Notes: a model not told the origin generated them from the sequence alone. Shown: positions 29,333 through 38,465, counted from the stretch's first letter. The stretch: 64,000 nt of DNA from Massilia eurypsychrophila (GCF_002760655.1 NZ_PDOC01000017.1:61321-125320), one strand, 5' to 3'. Numbers and translations: made by a program.

Positions 29333-30838
29333 CTATGGAAACGCCGCGCTTTGGACCTCCTGAAAGCCGGCGACCGGGCTGCAGCCGCATGCCTCCAGGT
29401 CGCCGGCCAGCCAGGCGTTGACGGCGTCCAGCGCGGGCGCCGCGAAGCCGTAGGTGATCAAGGCCGGCGCCTCGATGTCGAGCGCCTGGTACGGGTTCCA
29501 CAACGCCAGGTGCAGGTCGGGATGCCAGTTGGCGCGCGCGTTCGGGCCGTAGCGCAGGCGCGAGGTCGAGGCGAGGAAGGTGAAGCGGCCGTCGGCCGGC
29601 AGCGTGCTCCAGTCGAACCTCTCGGCGTCGCGGTAGGTGACGGTATCGACGTCGTACAGGCGCCCGAGCGAGGCGGCCAGCGCGGCCGCCGGCACGCCGG
29701 CTTCGGACACGCCGTCGCTGACGACATCCTGGCGCACCACCAGGCGTACCCGGGCGCCGGCGGCGGGACGGCAGGCGTCGCCGCGCACCGTCAGCGCGCG
29801 GCGCCAGGCCTCGGCCATCAGCGCGCGGTCGCCGCACTCTTCCAGGTAGCCGCGCGGCTGGCATGGATAACGGCGCGCCAGCTCGGATAATCGCTGCAGC
29901 CGCGCGGCGACATCCTGCGCGCTGAGCGTGCCGGCATCGATCGCAGCGGCGATCGCGGCGATCGTCTCTTCCTGGATCGCCGGCGTGCCAAGCGCCATCA
30001 CCATGTCGGCGCCGGCGGCGAGCGCCATGACCGCGGCGTGGCCGGCGCCGTAGCGGTGGGCGATGGCGTGCATGTCCATCGCGTCGGTGATGATCACGCC
30101 GCGGTAATCCCACTCTTCGCGCAACAGGCCCGTCAGGATGCGGCGCGACATGGTGGCGGGGAACTCGGCATCGAGCGTCGGGTAGACGATGTGCGCGGTC
30201 ATCATCGCCGGCGCGTGCGGCGCGGCCATGCGGAACGGCGCAAATTCGAACTGCTCCAGTTCGGCCAGCGGCTTGTCGACGGTCGGCAGGTCGCGGTGCG
30301 AATCGACGCTGGTGTCGCCGTGGCCGGGAAAGTGCTTGACGCAGCAGGCCACGCCTTCGGAATGGCTGCCTTCCATCCAGGCCATCGCCAGTTCGGTGGC
30401 GCGGCGTGGGTCGGCGCCGAACGAGCGCTCAGCGATGACCGGGTTGTGCGGATTGTTGTTCAGGTCCAGCACCGGCGCGAAGTTCCAGTTGAAGCCGAGC
30501 GCCTTGACCGCGCGCGCGACTGCCGCGCCGACGTCGCGCGCCAGCTGCGGATCGTCGGCGGCGCCCAGCGCCATCGCCGACGGCGGCGCCGGCACCCAGG
30601 TCGAACGGACCACGGCGCCGCCTTCCTGGTCGAGGGCAATGAGCGCCTCCGGTCCCATCACCGCGCGCAGGTCGGACGTCAAGCGCGCCAGCTGGGCCGC
30701 GTCGACCATGTTCTGGCGGAACAGGCACACGCCGCGCACGCGGTTGGCCTTCAGGAAGGCGGCGCCGGCGGCATCGAGTTCGGTGCCGGCCAGGCGCACC
30801 ATGATCAGTTGGCCGGCCAGTTGTCGTGAGTCGTTCAT
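29333..30838 (-). CDS. Glycoside hydrolase family 3 beta-N-acetylhexosaminidase
   Basis: The 501-residue protein carries the GH3 NagZ-type motifs LIALDQEGGAVVR, NFAPVLDLN, CCVKHFPGHGDTSVDSHRDLP (the His/Asp loop supplying the acid/base) and GVIITDAMDMHAI with the nucleophile Asp. NagZ is about 340 residues; here about 160 extra C-terminal residues make a second domain, as in two-domain GH3 enzymes. No signal peptide is seen, so it is cytoplasmic and should release N-acetylglucosamine from chitooligosaccharides or muropeptides. Its start lies two bases after the stop of the SIS-domain gene, the last of four genes of the operon. The substrate follows from this context. Confidence 0.88.
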   Translation of the reverse strand: MNDSRQLAGQLIMVRLAGTELDAAGAAFLKANRVRGVCLFRQNMVDAAQLARLTSDLRAVMGPEALIALDQEGGAVVRSTWVPAPPSAMALGAADDPQLARDVGAAVARAVKALGFNWNFAPVLDLNNNPHNPVIAERSFGADPRRATELAMAWMEGSHSEGVACCVKHFPGHGDTSVDSHRDLPTVDKPLAELEQFEFAPFRMAAPHAPAMMTAHIVYPTLDAEFPATMSRRILTGLLREEWDYRGVIITDAMDMHAIAHRYGAGHAAVMALAAGADMVMALGTPAIQEETIAAIAAAIDAGTLSAQDVAARLQRLSELARRYPCQPRGYLEECGDRALMAEAWRRALTVRGDACRPAAGARVRLVVRQDVVSDGVSEAGVPAAALAASLGRLYDVDTVTYRDAERFDWSTLPADGRFTFLASTSRLRYGPNARANWHPDLHLALWNPYQALDIEAPALITYGFAAPALDAVNAWLAGDLEACGCSPVAGFQEVQSAAFP

Positions 30839-30840
30839 GG

Positions 30841-31863
30841 CTAGTGTGTCTTGGTCACTTTGTTGAGGTGGCGCGGGCGGTCCGGATCCATGCCGCGCGC
30901 CTTCGACAGGTGCGCCGCCATCACGTAGAACGCCTGCACCGCGACGATCGGGTCGAGGTCCGGCGTGGCGGCGACCGGCAAGGTCAGGTCGCGCTCGGCG
31001 ATGTCGGCGGGCGCTGCCAGCAGCACGCGCGCGCCGCGCCCGCGCATCTCGGTTGCCAGCTGCACCAGGCCGGCCTGGGTCGGGCCGCGCGTGGCGAAGA
31101 TCAGCAGCGGGTAGCCGTCTTCGATCAGCGCCATCGGGCCGTGCTTGATTTCGGCGCCGCTGAACGCTTCGGCCTGCAGCGCCGACGTTTCCTTGAACTT
31201 CAATGCCGATTCGAGCGCGATCGGAAAGCTGATGCCGCGGCCGACCACCATGATGTTGCGCGCCGGCGTAAGCACCTCGAGCGCGGCCGACCAGTCGGCG
31301 CGGGTCGCCTCGTCGAGCGCCTGCGGCAGGGCGGCCAGGCCTTCGATCAGCTCGGGGTCGTTCTGCCAGTGCGCCACCAGGCGCGCGCCGGCCACCAGGC
31401 TGGTGATGAAGCTCTTGGTGGCGGCCACGCTGTGCTCTTTGCCGGCATGCAGCGGGATTGCCCATTCGGCCGCCTGCGCCAGCGGCGAATCGATGTCGTT
31501 GACCAGCGCGACGGTGGTGGCGCCGCCGTCGCGGAAGTAGCGGATCGGCTCGACCACGTCCGGGCTCTGGCCCGACTGCGAGATGGCGATGGTCAGGGTG
31601 TCGCGCGTGACCAGCGGCGACTTGTACAGGGTCACCAGCGACATCGGCAGCGAGGCGACGATGCGGCCCATGCGCGCCATGATCAGGTAGGCGCAGTAAT
31701 TGGCGGCGTGGTCGGAACTGCCGCGCGCCACCGTCAGCGCGCTGTTGAAATTGGTGGAGCGCAGCTTGCGTCCCAGTTCGGCGTAGCGTTCGACGTCGTT
31801 CGACAGTTGCAGCGAAACGCATTCGGCGGCGGATAACGCCTCTTTAAGCATCAGTGAGGTCAC
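30841..31863 (-). CDS. nagB-II: SIS-domain glucosamine-6-phosphate deaminase (NagB-II type)
   Basis: The 340-residue protein has two SIS domains like the isomerase half of GlmS but no glutaminase domain: LTVARGSSDHAANYCAYL, TIAISQSGQSPDVVEPIRYF, AGKEHSVAATKSF, VVGRGISFPIALESALKFKETSALQAEAFSGAEIKHGPMALI (in parts). This is the pattern of NagB-II/AgaS-type enzymes, which convert glucosamine-6-phosphate to fructose-6-phosphate and ammonia. A GTG start at 31863 has AAGGAG seven bases upstream, better than the ATG at 31851. It overlaps the end of nagA by 20 bases, suggesting translational coupling. The symbol reflects role by context. Confidence 0.88.
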   Translation of the reverse strand: MTSLMLKEALSAAECVSLQLSNDVERYAELGRKLRSTNFNSALTVARGSSDHAANYCAYLIMARMGRIVASLPMSLVTLYKSPLVTRDTLTIAISQSGQSPDVVEPIRYFRDGGATTVALVNDIDSPLAQAAEWAIPLHAGKEHSVAATKSFITSLVAGARLVAHWQNDPELIEGLAALPQALDEATRADWSAALEVLTPARNIMVVGRGISFPIALESALKFKETSALQAEAFSGAEIKHGPMALIEDGYPLLIFATRGPTQAGLVQLATEMRGRGARVLLAAPADIAERDLTLPVAATPDLDPIVAVQAFYVMAAHLSKARGMDPDRPRHLNKVTKTH

Positions 31864-32959
31864 ACGCTTCTCCTTCTATATATACGGCTTTGATGTTCAG
31901 GTCGCGGTTGAGCACGACGATGTCGGCGAAACAGCCGGGGGCCAGGCGGCCACGTTCGGTTTCGCCGAGGTAGTCGGCGGCGTTGGTTGACACGCGCCGC
32001 GAGGCGTCGGCCAGATCGAGGCCGATGGTGCCGACCAGGTTGCGCAGCGCCTGGTCCATGGTCAGGGTGCTGCCGGCCAGCGTGCCGTCGGGCAGGCGCA
32101 CGCCGCCCATGCACTTGTGCACCTGCTGGCGGCCCAGCATGTATTCGCCGTCCGGCATGCCGGTGGCGGCGGTCGAATCGGTGACGCAGTACAGCTGCGG
32201 GATCGCGCGCAGCGCCACCTTGATGGCGCCCGGGTGCACGTGCAGCAGGTCGGGAATGATCTCGGCGTACTGCGCATGCGCCAGCGCCGCGCCGACCATG
32301 CCCGGCTCGCGGTGGTGCAGCGGGTTCATGGCGTTGAACAGGTGGGTGAAGCCGGCCGCGCCATGCGCCAGCGCGGCAACGCCGTCGTCGTAGGAGCCGG
32401 TGGTGTGGCCGATCTGGACGCGGATGCCGGCGTCGGCCAACTCGCGCACCAGTGCCAGGTGGCCATCGATTTCAGGCGCCACCGTGATCAGGCGCAGCGG
32501 CGCATAGCTGCCCAGCTGCTCGACCTCGGCCAGGTTGGCGGCGCGCGCGTACGGCGGCTGCGCGCCGAGTTTGCCGGCGTTGATGTACGGGCCTTCGAGG
32601 TGCACGCCGAGGATGCGCGCCGCGCCCGGGCGGCGTGCGCCGGCGGCGGCGCCGATCGCCTTCAGCGCGGCGACGATGTCTTCCGGCGGCGCCGTCATCG
32701 TCGTCGCCAGCAGGCTGGTGGTGCCGTGCCTGGCGTGCATTGCCGCGATAACGTGCGGTGCGTCGCCGCCTTCCATCACGTCGCGCCCGCCGCCGCCGTG
32801 CACGTGCAGGTCGATGAAGCCGGGCAGGATGTAGTCGTCGCCGTTGGTGCCTGGGTCGGCGGGGACGCCATCAATGGCGGTGACGCGGTCGCCGAAGCTG
32901 ATGGCTCCGTAAATCCAGCCGGCCGCGGTCAGGATATTGCCCTTGATTGCTTCGCTCAT
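31844..32959 (-). CDS. nagA: N-acetylglucosamine-6-phosphate deacetylase
   Basis: The 371-residue amidohydrolase contains LPGFIDLHVHGGGGRDVMEG, LGVHLEGPYIN, IGHTTGSYDDGVAAL, GFTHLFNAMNPLHHREPGMVG and TDSTAATGMPDGEY. The conserved His/Glu/Asp residues bind the metal and N-acetylglucosamine-6-phosphate. It removes acetate to yield glucosamine-6-phosphate for the next enzyme. It starts 12 bases after the kinase stop and overlaps the deaminase start. Together the order is kinase, deacetylase, deaminase, hexosaminidase. The length is normal and nothing is missing. Confidence 0.95.
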   Translation of the reverse strand: MSEAIKGNILTAAGWIYGAISFGDRVTAIDGVPADPGTNGDDYILPGFIDLHVHGGGGRDVMEGGDAPHVIAAMHARHGTTSLLATTMTAPPEDIVAALKAIGAAAGARRPGAARILGVHLEGPYINAGKLGAQPPYARAANLAEVEQLGSYAPLRLITVAPEIDGHLALVRELADAGIRVQIGHTTGSYDDGVAALAHGAAGFTHLFNAMNPLHHREPGMVGAALAHAQYAEIIPDLLHVHPGAIKVALRAIPQLYCVTDSTAATGMPDGEYMLGRQQVHKCMGGVRLPDGTLAGSTLTMDQALRNLVGTIGLDLADASRRVSTNAADYLGETERGRLAPGCFADIVVLNRDLNIKAVYIEGEACDLTDA

Positions 32960-32971
32960 TGAAGTGGTCCG

Positions 32972-33856
32972 CTATGATTTTGTGGGGTTGGCGCGCACGT
33001 GCTGTTCGATCATGCGCAGCGCGCCGCGGGCGGCGTCGCCTTGCGGCGCCACGCTGCGCGCCAGCAGGTCGCGCGGAAGGTAGGCGCGCAGCGGCGCACC
33101 GAGGCCGCCGCACAACGCCAGCGGCAGCGTGCCGGAAGGGTCGAGCGCGTGCGCTATGCCGGCCACTTCGGCGCCGGCGGCGAGCAAAAAGGCGCGCGCG
33201 GTGGCGTCGGTATCGGCATGGTTGAAGACGATCGGCGCCAGTTGCGCGTAGCTGGTCTGGTTGGCCTGGCCGAGCCAGACCTGAATCGGGTCGCGCGCGC
33301 CGCCACAGGCGTCGATGACGGCCTGGGCGAACGGGCTGCCTGGCTGGCGCCCGTCGAGTACCTGTTCGATGTGGTTGATGGCGCGCAGACCCAGCCAGCC
33401 GCCGCTCGCCTCGTCGCCGGCCGGGAAGCCCCAGCCGCCCACTTCGCGCTGTTCGCCGCCAGGCAGCAGCGCCTGGCCGACGCTGCCGGTGCCGATGGCG
33501 ACGATGGTGCCGGGCTGGCCGCCGTGCGCGCCCAGCAGCGTGGTGAAGCCGTCGGTTTCGAGGCGCAGCGCGGCGTAGCCCGGATTGGCGTCGACGAATT
33601 GCGCCGCCCATGATTTGTTGTGCACGCCGGCCAGGCCAAGGCCGATCGCCATGGCGTGCAAGGCCGCCTGGGCGACGCCGGCCTGCGCGAAGGCCATCGC
33701 CACGGCGGCGCCGATATTGTCCCACGCGTTGCCGATACCGTGTGCCAGAGCGGACGGGCCGCCCTGGCCCTGCGCCAGTTCGACGCCGTCGGCATTGGCG
33801 AGCCGTACGCGGGTGCCGGTTCCGCCGCCGTCGACGCCGATGAAGTATTCGATCAT
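32972..33856 (-). CDS. N-acetylglucosamine kinase-like BadF/BadG/BcrA/BcrD ATPase
   Basis: The 294-residue protein belongs to the ASKHA sugar-kinase/BadF ATPase family. FIGVDGGGTGTRVRLANADG is the phosphate-1 loop, VAIGTGSVGQAL the phosphate-2 region, GGWGFPAGDEASGGWLGLRAI the sugar and ATP contact, and LALCGGLGAPLRAYLP the adenosine motif. It has no signal peptide. As the first gene of the nag operon it most likely phosphorylates free N-acetylglucosamine, or glucosamine, entering the cell without a PTS. The promoter TTGACA-N17-TATAGT lies just upstream. Substrate is inferred from the operon. Confidence 0.9.
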   Translation of the reverse strand: MIEYFIGVDGGGTGTRVRLANADGVELAQGQGGPSALAHGIGNAWDNIGAAVAMAFAQAGVAQAALHAMAIGLGLAGVHNKSWAAQFVDANPGYAALRLETDGFTTLLGAHGGQPGTIVAIGTGSVGQALLPGGEQREVGGWGFPAGDEASGGWLGLRAINHIEQVLDGRQPGSPFAQAVIDACGGARDPIQVWLGQANQTSYAQLAPIVFNHADTDATARAFLLAAGAEVAGIAHALDPSGTLPLALCGGLGAPLRAYLPRDLLARSVAPQGDAARGALRMIEQHVRANPTKS

Positions 33857-33864
33857 GTTGATGT

Positions 33865-33945
33865 AAGAGTGGTCTGCCAGGAGGTCAGGGCACTATAGGT
33901 AGCGCTCAGGGGCTTGTCAATAGGTATTTAATTGGTATTAACTCA
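33865..33945 (-). promoter_or_regulatory. Promoter and candidate operators of the nag operon
   Basis: On the minus strand, TTGACA (33920-33915) and TATAGT (33897-33892) are separated by exactly 17 bases, a near-consensus sigma-70 promoter, with transcription starting near 33885. Just upstream are tandem AATACC units (33940-33922) that flank the -35 box. Between the start site and the ATG is TGGCAGACCACTC, which resembles half of the GntR-family (DasR/NagR) site AGTGGTCTAGACCACT. No regulator gene is in the window. Control by a GlcNAc-responsive repressor is inferred. Confidence 0.6.
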
Positions 33946-34092
33946 GGGCGTGGCGCGTGCCCGCTTGCTATGAGCTTGCCAGGTCGAGGTGATCGAGGTG
34001 ACCCGGATTGGTATTGCTGTGGCATTTCAACCGAACGGCCTGGCGCGGCGTTTTTAGTTTCGGAACGGCGCACCTGGCTCACTTGTCTCTAC

Positions 34093-36045
34093 TTATTTGA
34101 CTGCCTCGACCACCGGCAGTTCGACGAAACTGCTGTGGTAGATGCGCTGCGTCGCCTTTTTATAGTCCGCCGGCTTGGCGTCGAAAATGTTGGGCACGAA
34201 GGTCTGCGGATTGCGGTCGTACAGCGGGAACCAGCTGGACTGGATCTGCACCATGATGCGGTGCCCCGGCAGGAACACGTGGTTGGCGGTCGGCAGCGCG
34301 AACTTGTACGCCAGCGCCTTATGCGCGGCAATCGGCTTGCCCACTTCGTAGCCTTCGCGATAGCGGCCGCGGAAGATGTCGGCCGAGATCATCAGCTGGT
34401 AGCCGCCGAGCGCGTTCTGGCCCGCCACCTGGTCGGGATAGACGTCGATCACCTTTACCACCCAGTCTGAATCGGTGCCGCTGGTCGACGCCATCAGGTT
34501 GGCGATCGGCTCGCCGCTGATCTTCACCGGCGCCGTCAACACGTCCGATGTGAACGTGATGACGTCGGTGCGACCGGATGCTTCGCGCTGGTCGTCGGTC
34601 AGCCAGCGCGGCCAGCTCTGGCCTTTCGCTTCGTCGTACCCCATCTGCATCGGCCGCGCGCGGTACGGCACCGGCTTGGCCGGATCGGCGACGTATTCGT
34701 CGTAGCCCTGGCCGCCGGCGCCGCCGAGCGTGAGCTTCTGGTCGGCGCCGAGGCGGAGCAGCGCCGGCTTGATCGCGCAGCCGCTGGTGCAGCCGCTTGG
34801 CCACGTGGCCAGGCTGCGCCACTTGTTGGTGCCGGTCTCGAAGGCCGACACCGGCGCCACGCTGGCCGGCGGTGCGCCGTCCTTGAGGTAGCGGTCGAGG
34901 AAGGGGCGCAGGATCTCCTGGCGGAAGTGCAGTGCGGTGTCGGCGTTGAAGTTGATGGCGCCAAGCTTGCTGCCGTCGCCGATGGCGCCGCCGTGCGACC
35001 AGGGGCCGATCACCAGGAACAGCTTGTCGTTGGCGGCGTCCTTCGCCTTGAGCGCCTTGTAGACCGCGATCGGCCCGTAGATGTCTTCGGCGTCCCACAG
35101 GCTGTGCACCAGCATGGTCGGCACCGTCAGCGCCTGTCTGGCGAGGATCTTGTCCATCGCCTGGTCCTGCCAGAATGCGTCGTAGGCCGGGTGCGCGACG
35201 ATCTTGCGCCAGAAGCCGCTTTGCGACACGCCGCGCTGGCGCGCCAGCTCGCCGGCCGAGCCGGCGCGCAGGTAGGTATCGTAATCGTCATGCGTGGCGG
35301 TGAACCACTTGGCGTCGTTTTTGCGCGTGACGACCTGCTCCATCATGTACGGGAGGTTCACCTGGCGGAAGGCGCCGTGGTGGAACCAGTCGTCGCCCAT
35401 CCAGCCGTCGACCATCGGGTTCATCGGCACCGCCACTTTCAGCGCCGGATGCGGGTTGACCAGTGCCATCAAGGGCAGGAAGCCGTCGTACGAAATGCCG
35501 ATGATGCCGACCTTGCCGTTCGACTCGGGCACGTTCTTGGTCAGCCACTCGATGGTGTCCCAGGTGTCGGTGGAGTGATCGACCTGGGTCGGATTCTGCG
35601 GGCCCGACAGCGGACGATTCATCACGTAGTCGCCTTCGGAGCCGTACTTGCCGCGCACGTCCTGTACCACGCGGATGTAGCCGCCTTCGACGATGACGTC
35701 GGCGGCGTTGTCGTAGCCCTGCAGGATCGACTTCATGTCGGAGCTCTCGGCATGACTGGTCAGGCCGGCCGCGTCGTACGGAGTGCGGGTCAGCAGCACC
35801 GGCGCGCCCTTGGCGCCGCGCGGCACGATGATCACCGTATTGAGCTTGACGCCGTCGCGCATCGGCACCATCACCGAGCGCTTGACGTAATTGAAGCTGG
35901 TGGTGACGGGCTCGAACTGGGCCGGCGTTTCCGACGGCAGCGCTGGGTAACTGGCTGGCGCCGGCGCACTCTGCGCGTGGGCCAGGCCCGCGGCCGCGGC
36001 GAGTATGCACGCGAGCGGCGCGAGGCGGGTGATGCGTGACTTCAT
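34093..36045 (-). CDS. Secreted CocE/NonD family hydrolase (S15-like)
   Basis: The 650-residue protein has a signal peptide (about 1-24, ending AHA). The alpha/beta-hydrolase core begins VKRSVMVPMRDGVKLNTVIIVPRG. GIIGISYDGFLPLMALVNPHPALKVAV holds the nucleophile Ser near residue 195, and HSLWDAEDIYGP and GPWSHGG provide the acid and the His. The C-terminal jelly-roll domain ends in LPGHRIMVQIQSSWFPLYDRNPQT. This matches alpha-amino-acid ester hydrolases, glutaryl-7-ACA acylases and X-Pro dipeptidyl-peptidases. Secretion suggests it acts on peptides or esters outside the cytoplasm. The exact substrate is not readable. It is transcribed away from the nag operon region. Confidence 0.88.
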   Translation of the reverse strand: MKSRITRLAPLACILAAAAGLAHAQSAPAPASYPALPSETPAQFEPVTTSFNYVKRSVMVPMRDGVKLNTVIIVPRGAKGAPVLLTRTPYDAAGLTSHAESSDMKSILQGYDNAADVIVEGGYIRVVQDVRGKYGSEGDYVMNRPLSGPQNPTQVDHSTDTWDTIEWLTKNVPESNGKVGIIGISYDGFLPLMALVNPHPALKVAVPMNPMVDGWMGDDWFHHGAFRQVNLPYMMEQVVTRKNDAKWFTATHDDYDTYLRAGSAGELARQRGVSQSGFWRKIVAHPAYDAFWQDQAMDKILARQALTVPTMLVHSLWDAEDIYGPIAVYKALKAKDAANDKLFLVIGPWSHGGAIGDGSKLGAINFNADTALHFRQEILRPFLDRYLKDGAPPASVAPVSAFETGTNKWRSLATWPSGCTSGCAIKPALLRLGADQKLTLGGAGGQGYDEYVADPAKPVPYRARPMQMGYDEAKGQSWPRWLTDDQREASGRTDVITFTSDVLTAPVKISGEPIANLMASTSGTDSDWVVKVIDVYPDQVAGQNALGGYQLMISADIFRGRYREGYEVGKPIAAHKALAYKFALPTANHVFLPGHRIMVQIQSSWFPLYDRNPQTFVPNIFDAKPADYKKATQRIYHSSFVELPVVEAVK

Positions 36046-36230
36046 GTGGCGTCCTTGTCAGAGTGAGCACGATGGCAATGCGGCGGCGCGCCCTGAAGGC
36101 GCGCCGCCGCTCACATTATCACAATGACAGCGCCGTCGCGGGCCGATCTTTTGGCCGCCTGGCGGCGGCAAAAGGGCAGCGTGCGACCGCTGGGGCCGTG
36201 TGCGATTGCCGGCACTGACCCCGGGGGGAG

Positions 36231-36488
36231 TTAGTTCTTGTACTGCTCGAGCTGGACGGCGAGGGTGGTCTTGTGGTTCTTGACGAACTGGACGGCCTCG
36301 GCGCGCACGTCGGCGCGGGTGGCGCCGGCGTTCTTGGTGATGTTGACAACCGGCAGGTTCAGGTTGGCGGCCAGTACGGCGGAGGCGGCGCTGGCGCTTG
36401 CCGGGGCGGCGACGATGACGTCGGCGGCAAAAGCGGAACCTGCGGCAACAAACACGGCGGCGGCGGCGAGGAATTTTTGAACGGTCAT
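36231..36488 (-). CDS. Small secreted protein of unknown function
   Basis: The 85-residue protein has a clear signal peptide (1-22, ending AFAA). A short Ala/Val-rich mature part follows, containing LNLPVVNITKNAGATRADVRAEAVQFVKNHKTTLAVQLEQYKN across its length. The amphipathic helix TRADVRAEAVQFVKNHK is loosely like DUF4148 proteins, common small secreted proteins of betaproteobacteria, but the match is not certain. AGGAGA precedes the ATG. It is divergent from the LysR gene at 36616 and shares a 127-base control region with it, so it may be the regulator's target. Confidence 0.65.
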   Translation of the reverse strand: MTVQKFLAAAAVFVAAGSAFAADVIVAAPASASAASAVLAANLNLPVVNITKNAGATRADVRAEAVQFVKNHKTTLAVQLEQYKN

Positions 36489-36564
36489 GATGTTTCTCCT
36501 GGTGGGGTTATCGGTGAGCCAATGAACCCAGTGTACGCATTGCGTGTTCAGCAAAAAAGGCGAA

Positions 36565-36596
36565 TAATCGCAATGGATAATTGCGGTAATCGCAAT
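36565..36596. promoter_or_regulatory. Candidate LysR-type operator
   Basis: ATTGCG-GTAAT-CGCAAT at 36580-36596 is a perfect palindrome containing the T-N11-A pattern of LysR sites. TAATCGCAAT at 36565-36574 repeats at 36587-36596, a 22-base (about two helical turns) spacing. The site lies 20 bases before the LysR start codon and about 90 before the divergent small-protein gene. Confidence 0.6.
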
Positions 36597-36615
36597 AATG
36601 AACAGGGAGTGGCAG

Positions 36616-37533
36616 ATGGACAGGCTGGTATCGATGCGGGTGTTCGCCAAAGTGGTCGAGCAGGGCAGCTTCGCGCGCGCCGCCGAAGCGCTGGAAATGT
36701 CGGCCACGGTGGTCACGCGCAACGTCGCCGACCTCGAGGCGCACCTGGGCACGCGCCTGCTCAACCGCACCACGCGGCGCCTGTCGCTGACCGAAACGGG
36801 CCAGCAGTACCTGGAACGGGTGCGCCAGATCCTGTCCGACATCGACGATGCCGACGCGCTGGCGTCATCGAGTTCGCGCAAACCGAGCGGCACGCTGCGC
36901 ATCTACTGCCACCCCGGCTTCGGTCAGTCGCAACTGGCCATGCTGCTGCCGCTTTACGCCCAGTCGATGCCCGACGTCGTGCTCGACGTGACGCTGGCCG
37001 ACCATGCGGTCGACCTGGTCGAGCAGGGCTTCGACGTCGGCATCTTCATCGGCCTGCAAAAATTCGACGCCAGCATGATCGCGCGCCGGCTGGCCACGTC
37101 GAGCGTGGTGCTGTGCGCCTCGCCCGGCTACATCGCCCGCCGCGGCGCGCCGGCCACGCCGGCCGAAGTGTCGCAGCACGACTGCCTCAATTACGCCTTC
37201 GAGCAGCTGCGCCATTCGTGGCCGGTGGAGTGGGACAACCAGGTGATCAACGTGCCGATCGTTCCCCGCATGGTGTCGAACAGCGGCGCCGTGCTGCGCC
37301 AGGCGGCGCTGGCCGGCATGGGCATCACGGTGCGTTCGTCGTTCATGCTCGAAGACGACTTCGAAAGCGGACGGTTGGTGCAGCTGCTGCGCGGCCACCA
37401 CCTGGGCGACCTGTCGGTGCAAATGGTGTACCCGAGCCGGCGCCTGCTGTCGGCCAAGGTGCGCAGCTTCGTCGATTTCATGAACGCGCAGTTCCCCCAT
37501 CCGGAGCGCGACCCGTGGCTGCCTGAGGCCTAG
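36616..37533 (+). CDS. LysR-family transcriptional regulator
   Basis: The 305-residue protein has an N-terminal winged helix-turn-helix (MDRLVSMRVFAKVVEQGSFARAAEALEMSATVVTRNVADLE, in parts, then GTRLLNRTTRRLSLTETG). The effector domain (about 90-295) has the periplasmic-binding-protein fold. The helix-turn-helix is of the AaeR/DmlR-like subgroup with LLNRTTR. AGGGAG precedes the ATG at 36616. It is divergent from the 85-residue secreted protein, and the palindrome between them is a likely autoregulatory site. The effector is unknown. Confidence 0.92.
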   Translation: MDRLVSMRVFAKVVEQGSFARAAEALEMSATVVTRNVADLEAHLGTRLLNRTTRRLSLTETGQQYLERVRQILSDIDDADALASSSSRKPSGTLRIYCHPGFGQSQLAMLLPLYAQSMPDVVLDVTLADHAVDLVEQGFDVGIFIGLQKFDASMIARRLATSSVVLCASPGYIARRGAPATPAEVSQHDCLNYAFEQLRHSWPVEWDNQVINVPIVPRMVSNSGAVLRQAALAGMGITVRSSFMLEDDFESGRLVQLLRGHHLGDLSVQMVYPSRRLLSAKVRSFVDFMNAQFPHPERDPWLPEA

Positions 37534-37634
37534 CCCCGACGGCGCCGGCAATGGCGCTTGCGGTCGTCCACCGTGCGTGTATAGTTAATAAAGTCGCAAC
37601 ACAATCCGTCACTAACTTCCCTTCGAGGCAAACC

Positions 37635-38465
37635 ATGGCCACGCTCACGTTGCGCAAGCTCAACGTCGACCTGTCGAAAGGCTTCGGCCGCCACTGGCTG
37701 GGCGGCGACCCGTACCGCACGGCGCTGTTCAATGCGCTGTCGATGACGTTTCCGCTCGGCGAACAGTCGTTCATCGACAGCGTGGGTGCGCTCCCCGAGG
37801 CGCTGCTGCCCGATCCGGCCATGCGCGCCGAGATCGGCGAGTTCATCGGCCAGGAGGCCAGTCACCGCTTCGTCCACCAGCAGTACAACCGCGTGCTCGA
37901 GGCGCAGGGCATGGTGTTCGTGTGCGGGCCGAGCATCGAGCGACGGCTGCAGCGGGTGTCGCGCGCCGGCCCCGAAATCTGGGTGGCGGCCACCTGCGCG
38001 ATCGAGCACTACACGGCCATGCTGGCCGACGGCGTGCTGTCGGTGCCGAGCTGGATGGACGGCGCCGAACCGGACATGCACACGTTGTGGAGCTGGCACG
38101 CGGCCGAGGAGAACGAACACAAGGCCGTCGCCATCGACGTCTACCGCGCCATCGGCGGGCGCTACGTGCCGCGGGTGCTGGTCTACATGCAGGCCAGCTT
38201 CTTCCTCGCCTTCGACATCTTCTGGCAGACCGCCGACAACCTGCGGCGCGAGGGCCAGTTGTGGAAGGCGCGCACTTGGATCAGCGGGTGCCGCACCTGG
38301 CTGGGACGAGACGGCATCTTCTGGCACCTGCTGCTGCCGTCGCTGCGCTACCTGGCGCCGTCGTTCCACCCTTGGCAGCACGACAATCGGCAGCTGTCCG
38401 AGCGCTGGCTGGACGAACACCGCAGCGCCTTTCGCAGCAGCGGCGCGCGCGGGCCGCAGGGCTAG
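37635..38465 (+). CDS. Predicted metal-dependent hydrolase (PF10118, COG3687 type)
   Basis: The 276-residue protein has the His/Glu pattern of the PF10118 family: FGRHWLGGDPYRTALFNALSMTFPLGEQ, QEASHRFVHQQYNRVLE, CAIEHYTAMLAD and WHAAEENEHKAVAIDVYRAIGG. The spaced E-x2-H and EH pairs resemble ferritin-like di-metal sites, so an oxidoreductase is also possible despite the family name. A hydrophobic stretch (VLVYMQASFFLAFDIFW, about 180) could associate with the membrane. The start is ATG at 37635 with GAGG upstream. No experimental function is known to me. Confidence 0.8.
   Translation: MATLTLRKLNVDLSKGFGRHWLGGDPYRTALFNALSMTFPLGEQSFIDSVGALPEALLPDPAMRAEIGEFIGQEASHRFVHQQYNRVLEAQGMVFVCGPSIERRLQRVSRAGPEIWVAATCAIEHYTAMLADGVLSVPSWMDGAEPDMHTLWSWHAAEENEHKAVAIDVYRAIGGRYVPRVLVYMQASFFLAFDIFWQTADNLRREGQLWKARTWISGCRTWLGRDGIFWHLLLPSLRYLAPSFHPWQHDNRQLSERWLDEHRSAFRSSGARGPQG

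Noticed and set aside
29333..31822. Single 829-codon frame joining SIS and GH3 regions
   Set aside because: The GH3 enzyme starts at 30838; the rest is a shadow of the SIS gene in another frame.
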